Part shown: in pieces, positions 6,304 to 7,911 of the stretch | Numbering within the stretch: the stretch's first letter is position 1 | How the letters are laid out: each line of letters opens with the position of its first letter | Assembly: GCA_016183835.1 (NCBI GenBank) | Contig: JACPDV010000276.1 | Span: forward strand, 1 to 7,911 | Source: Armatimonadota bacterium | Lineage (GTDB): Bacteria > Armatimonadota > UBA10988 | Reading direction: 5' to 3' | DNA length: 7,911 nt | Notes under the pieces: model-generated | Told to the model about the DNA's origin: nothing | What the model saw: the letters and a program-made list of their open reading frames with translations, nothing else | Databases searched by the model: none | Translations under genes and position numbers: made by a program

Positions 6304-7193
6304 TGCCGCGCCGGCTCGCCAACGGCCTCCTGTACGTCAGCTCCTGGGTGGCGCTCGCCTGGTTCGGCGGCTGGCTGCTGACCCTCGGCGTGGCGTGCCT
6401 GGCGCTCCTCGCCGCGGTCGAGCTGCGCTGGGTGGCCAGCCGCCGGCGCCTGAGGCTGGCGGTCGAGGCGGTCTACCCCGTCTGTCTCGCCTTCGTCTTC
6501 GCCGCCGCCCGCTTCGCCGGCGACCTGGAGGGCTACGGGCTGGCGGTGGTGGCCCTGCTCGTCCTGCTCGTCTTGGTGGATTTCGCCCTCCATCTCAACA
6601 CCGGAGCCGGGCGCTCGCCCACCGCGGCGGTCAGCCTCACCGTCTTCACCTGCGTCTACTGCGGGCTGATGCTCAGCACCCTCGTGCTCCTCCGCGGCTA
6701 CCAGCCCGACCCCACCGCGCAGACCGCGCCCGGCCCCGACTGGCCGTTCGGCAAGCGGCTGATGTTCTTCCTCCTCGCCGTGACGATGGCCGCGGACGCC
6801 GCCGCCTACGTGGTGGCGCGGATGATGGAGGGCAAGCCGCGGGCCGAGGGCGCGGCCTCGGCAGGGGGGCACGAGGCGCTGCTCGCCGCCGCGGTGGCCG
6901 GGGTGGGCGTCGCTCTGCTGGCCGGCAGCGTGTTCAATGTCGGCGTGAGTCCGTCGGCCGCGGTCAGCGCGGAGCAGGCGGCGCGGGCGTCGCTGGTGCA
7001 CCGGGTGGTGCTGGGCGCCATGCTCGGGCTGTTCGGCCAGCTGGGCCGGCAGGGCGCGGCCATCTTCAAACACGAGGCCGAGGTCAGCGAGTACAGCCGG
7101 CTCTTCCCCGGCCGCGGCGGCGTGCTCGACCGCTGCGACAGTTTGATCGTCACGGCGCCGCTGCTCTACCTCTACGTGCACCTGGCCCTCTGA
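6303..7193 (+). CDS. CdsA-like (phosphatidate cytidylyltransferase family) membrane protein with degraded signature (296 aa)
   Basis: CdsA makes CDP-diacylglycerol from phosphatidate and CTP in the cytoplasmic membrane. This protein has CdsA length and layout: several hydrophobic segments (about 10-40, 52-72, 78-96, 108-131, 152-172, 192-212, 236-246) and a C-terminal signature region ending PGRGGVLDRCDSL at 269-281, plus ADAAAY at 164-169 where active enzymes usually have a DTxAY-type motif. Against the family pattern S-x-x-K-R-x4-K-D...P-G-H-G-G...D-R-x-D it has Ala253, Lys256, His257, Ser262, Glu263 and Arg271. The preceding GDLxES-type motif reads GRQGAA, and no SPxKTxEG-type loop follows ADAAAY. 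So the scaffold and D276/R277/D279 remain but most catalytic positions are changed. Translation is coupled to the preceding gene. An active cdsA would be expected elsewhere in the genome. Confidence 0.85.
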   Translation: MPRRLANGLLYVSSWVALAWFGGWLLTLGVACLALLAAVELRWVASRRRLRLAVEAVYPVCLAFVFAAARFAGDLEGYGLAVVALLVLLVLVDFALHLNTGAGRSPTAAVSLTVFTCVYCGLMLSTLVLLRGYQPDPTAQTAPGPDWPFGKRLMFFLLAVTMAADAAAYVVARMMEGKPRAEGAASAGGHEALLAAAVAGVGVALLAGSVFNVGVSPSAAVSAEQAARASLVHRVVLGAMLGLFGQLGRQGAAIFKHEAEVSEYSRLFPGRGGVLDRCDSLIVTAPLLYLYVHLAL

Positions 7194-7200
7194 CGCCGCC

Positions 7201-7210
7201 GGACGGGAGG
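7201..7210 (+). promoter_or_regulatory. Ribosome-binding site deciding a TTG start
   Basis: The run GGACGGGAGG ends 7 nt before TTG 7218. It is the best Shine-Dalgarno match between the CdsA-like stop and the next gene. It supports TTG 7218 over the later in-frame ATG at 7266, which would cut off the hydrophobic N-terminus. Confidence 0.6.
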
Positions 7211-7217
7211 CACCGCC

Positions 7218-7911
7218 TTGGCAGCCTGGCTCCGATGCACGGCCGGGCTGCTCGCCGCCGTGGGCATGCTCGACCCGTCCGTCGACCGCGATGGCGCGCC
7301 GTTCGAGTACTTCGCCGCCAGCGCCGCCCGGCTGCCGAGCTTCGAGGAGGTCTACACCGGCGGGCCGCACGTGCTCGACGGCGGCTTCCGCATCACGCCC
7401 GAAGGGCACCTCGCCTGCCGCCGCGGCCTACTGGCGGTATACCTCGGCGAGGGCTGCCGGCCCGCTCCATGGCGGGTCAAGCAGTGGTCCGACGGGGTGC
7501 TGCCGATCTCCACGTTCGACACCGCGTTCGACGGCGTGTGGCTTCGCGCGTCGGCGTGGGCTGCGCCGGCGGAGGGCCTGCCCGGGCCCGTGGGCTACCT
7601 GCGGCTGAGCCTCGCCGGCACCGCCGCGACGCAGGTCACTCGGCTGACCCTGGCCTGGATCTCCGATCCCGGCCTGCCGGTACCGCTCCCGGATCCGCCG
7701 GCGGGCCGGCCGTTCGCCTTCGACAGCGACTGCGCCCTGGCCGGCGACGTCGTGCTCTACCAGTTCCCCGACCTGCCCGACGCCGTGCGCTGGGCCACGC
7801 TCGACAGCGCGTACGCGGCGCCGTTCACCGCTGCCGACGCGGCTGTGCTGAGCGACACGCCGGTCTGTGGCGTCAGCTACCGCGTCGCGCGCCAGGCTGG
7901 GCCGCGCCGCT
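7218..7911 (+). CDS. Probable exported protein of unknown function, 3' end cut by window edge (231+ aa)
   Basis: The frame opens at TTG 7218 and has no stop to the right edge. The start AAWLRCTAGLLAAVGML resembles a weak signal peptide or lipobox-less export signal with one Arg ahead of a hydrophobic run. The rest is rich in short strand-like segments, Pro and aromatic residues: HVLDGGFRITPEGHLACRRGLLAVYLG at about 51-77, then WRVKQWSDGVLPISTFDTAFDGVWLRASAWA, then LTLAWISDPGLPVPLP. The DGVLPIST...DGVWLRASAWA pattern is like the N-terminal beta-sandwich of some secreted glycosidase-like proteins, but no catalytic region is visible and I do not recognise the family. It follows the CdsA-like gene by 24 bp on the same strand and is probably co-transcribed. 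Confidence 0.65.
   Translation, partial: MAAWLRCTAGLLAAVGMLDPSVDRDGAPFEYFAASAARLPSFEEVYTGGPHVLDGGFRITPEGHLACRRGLLAVYLGEGCRPAPWRVKQWSDGVLPISTFDTAFDGVWLRASAWAAPAEGLPGPVGYLRLSLAGTAATQVTRLTLAWISDPGLPVPLPDPPAGRPFAFDSDCALAGDVVLYQFPDLPDAVRWATLDSAYAAPFTAADAAVLSDTPVCGVSYRVARQAGPRR

Noticed and set aside
5031..7193. 720-residue plus-strand fusion ending in the CdsA-like protein
   Set aside because: The upstream part is antisense to moaE and moaD and out of frame with the nucleotidyltransferase-like gene; the overlap start at 6303 is the natural one.
6228..7409. Minus-strand open frame of 393 codons
   Set aside because: Antisense to the CdsA-like gene; His/Gln/Arg-rich shadow composition.

Overview
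This is a GC-rich window of about 70% GC. Every strand and frame carries long open frames, so genes were chosen by recognisable protein motifs, start/stop spacing and ribosome-binding sites. The organism cannot be fixed from the sequence. The GC content, the DUF362 protein, the very large secreted glycosidase-like protein and the MobA-fold/CdsA-like pair would suit an uncultivated soil or sediment lineage such as Armatimonadota. That is a guess from general familiarity, not from a search.

Two gene sets diverge from a 103-bp intergenic region (5454-5556). The minus-strand set reads leftwards: moaD (5453-5142), moaE (5134-4712), a small single-pass membrane protein (4715-4227), a very large exported TIM-barrel glycoside-hydrolase-like protein (4230-555, with one frameshift) and a DUF362 protein that runs off the left edge (506-1). 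Junctions are tight: 7 bp, ATGA overlap, GTGA overlap, 48 bp. This looks like one transcription unit joining molybdopterin synthase to an apparently unrelated envelope or saccharide module. The plus-strand set reads rightwards: a MobA-fold nucleotidyltransferase-like protein (5557-6303), a CdsA-like membrane protein (6303-7193) joined to it by a TGATG overlap, and an exported protein of unknown function starting at TTG 7218 and cut by the right edge.

Four things stand out. (1) The 3' end of moaD carries a 60-nt double palindrome: two self-complementary arms that also form a perfect 19-bp inverted repeat. It is read through in frame and replaces the normal MoaD tail; the protein does not end in Gly-Gly. 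(2) The large glycosidase-like gene has a +1 frameshift at 1148-1149. Removing one base restores a C-terminal copy of an NPYGE-containing domain already present earlier in the protein. (3) Two modules of that protein recur in opposite order on either side of the barrel (A-B-barrel-B'-A'). (4) The nucleotidyltransferase-like and CdsA-like proteins, translationally coupled to each other, both keep the family framework but have lost most catalytic-motif residues. They look like a pair of pseudoenzymes.

No rRNA, tRNA, CRISPR array, transposase or clear factor-independent terminator was seen. No stretch longer than about 100 bases lacks a gene.
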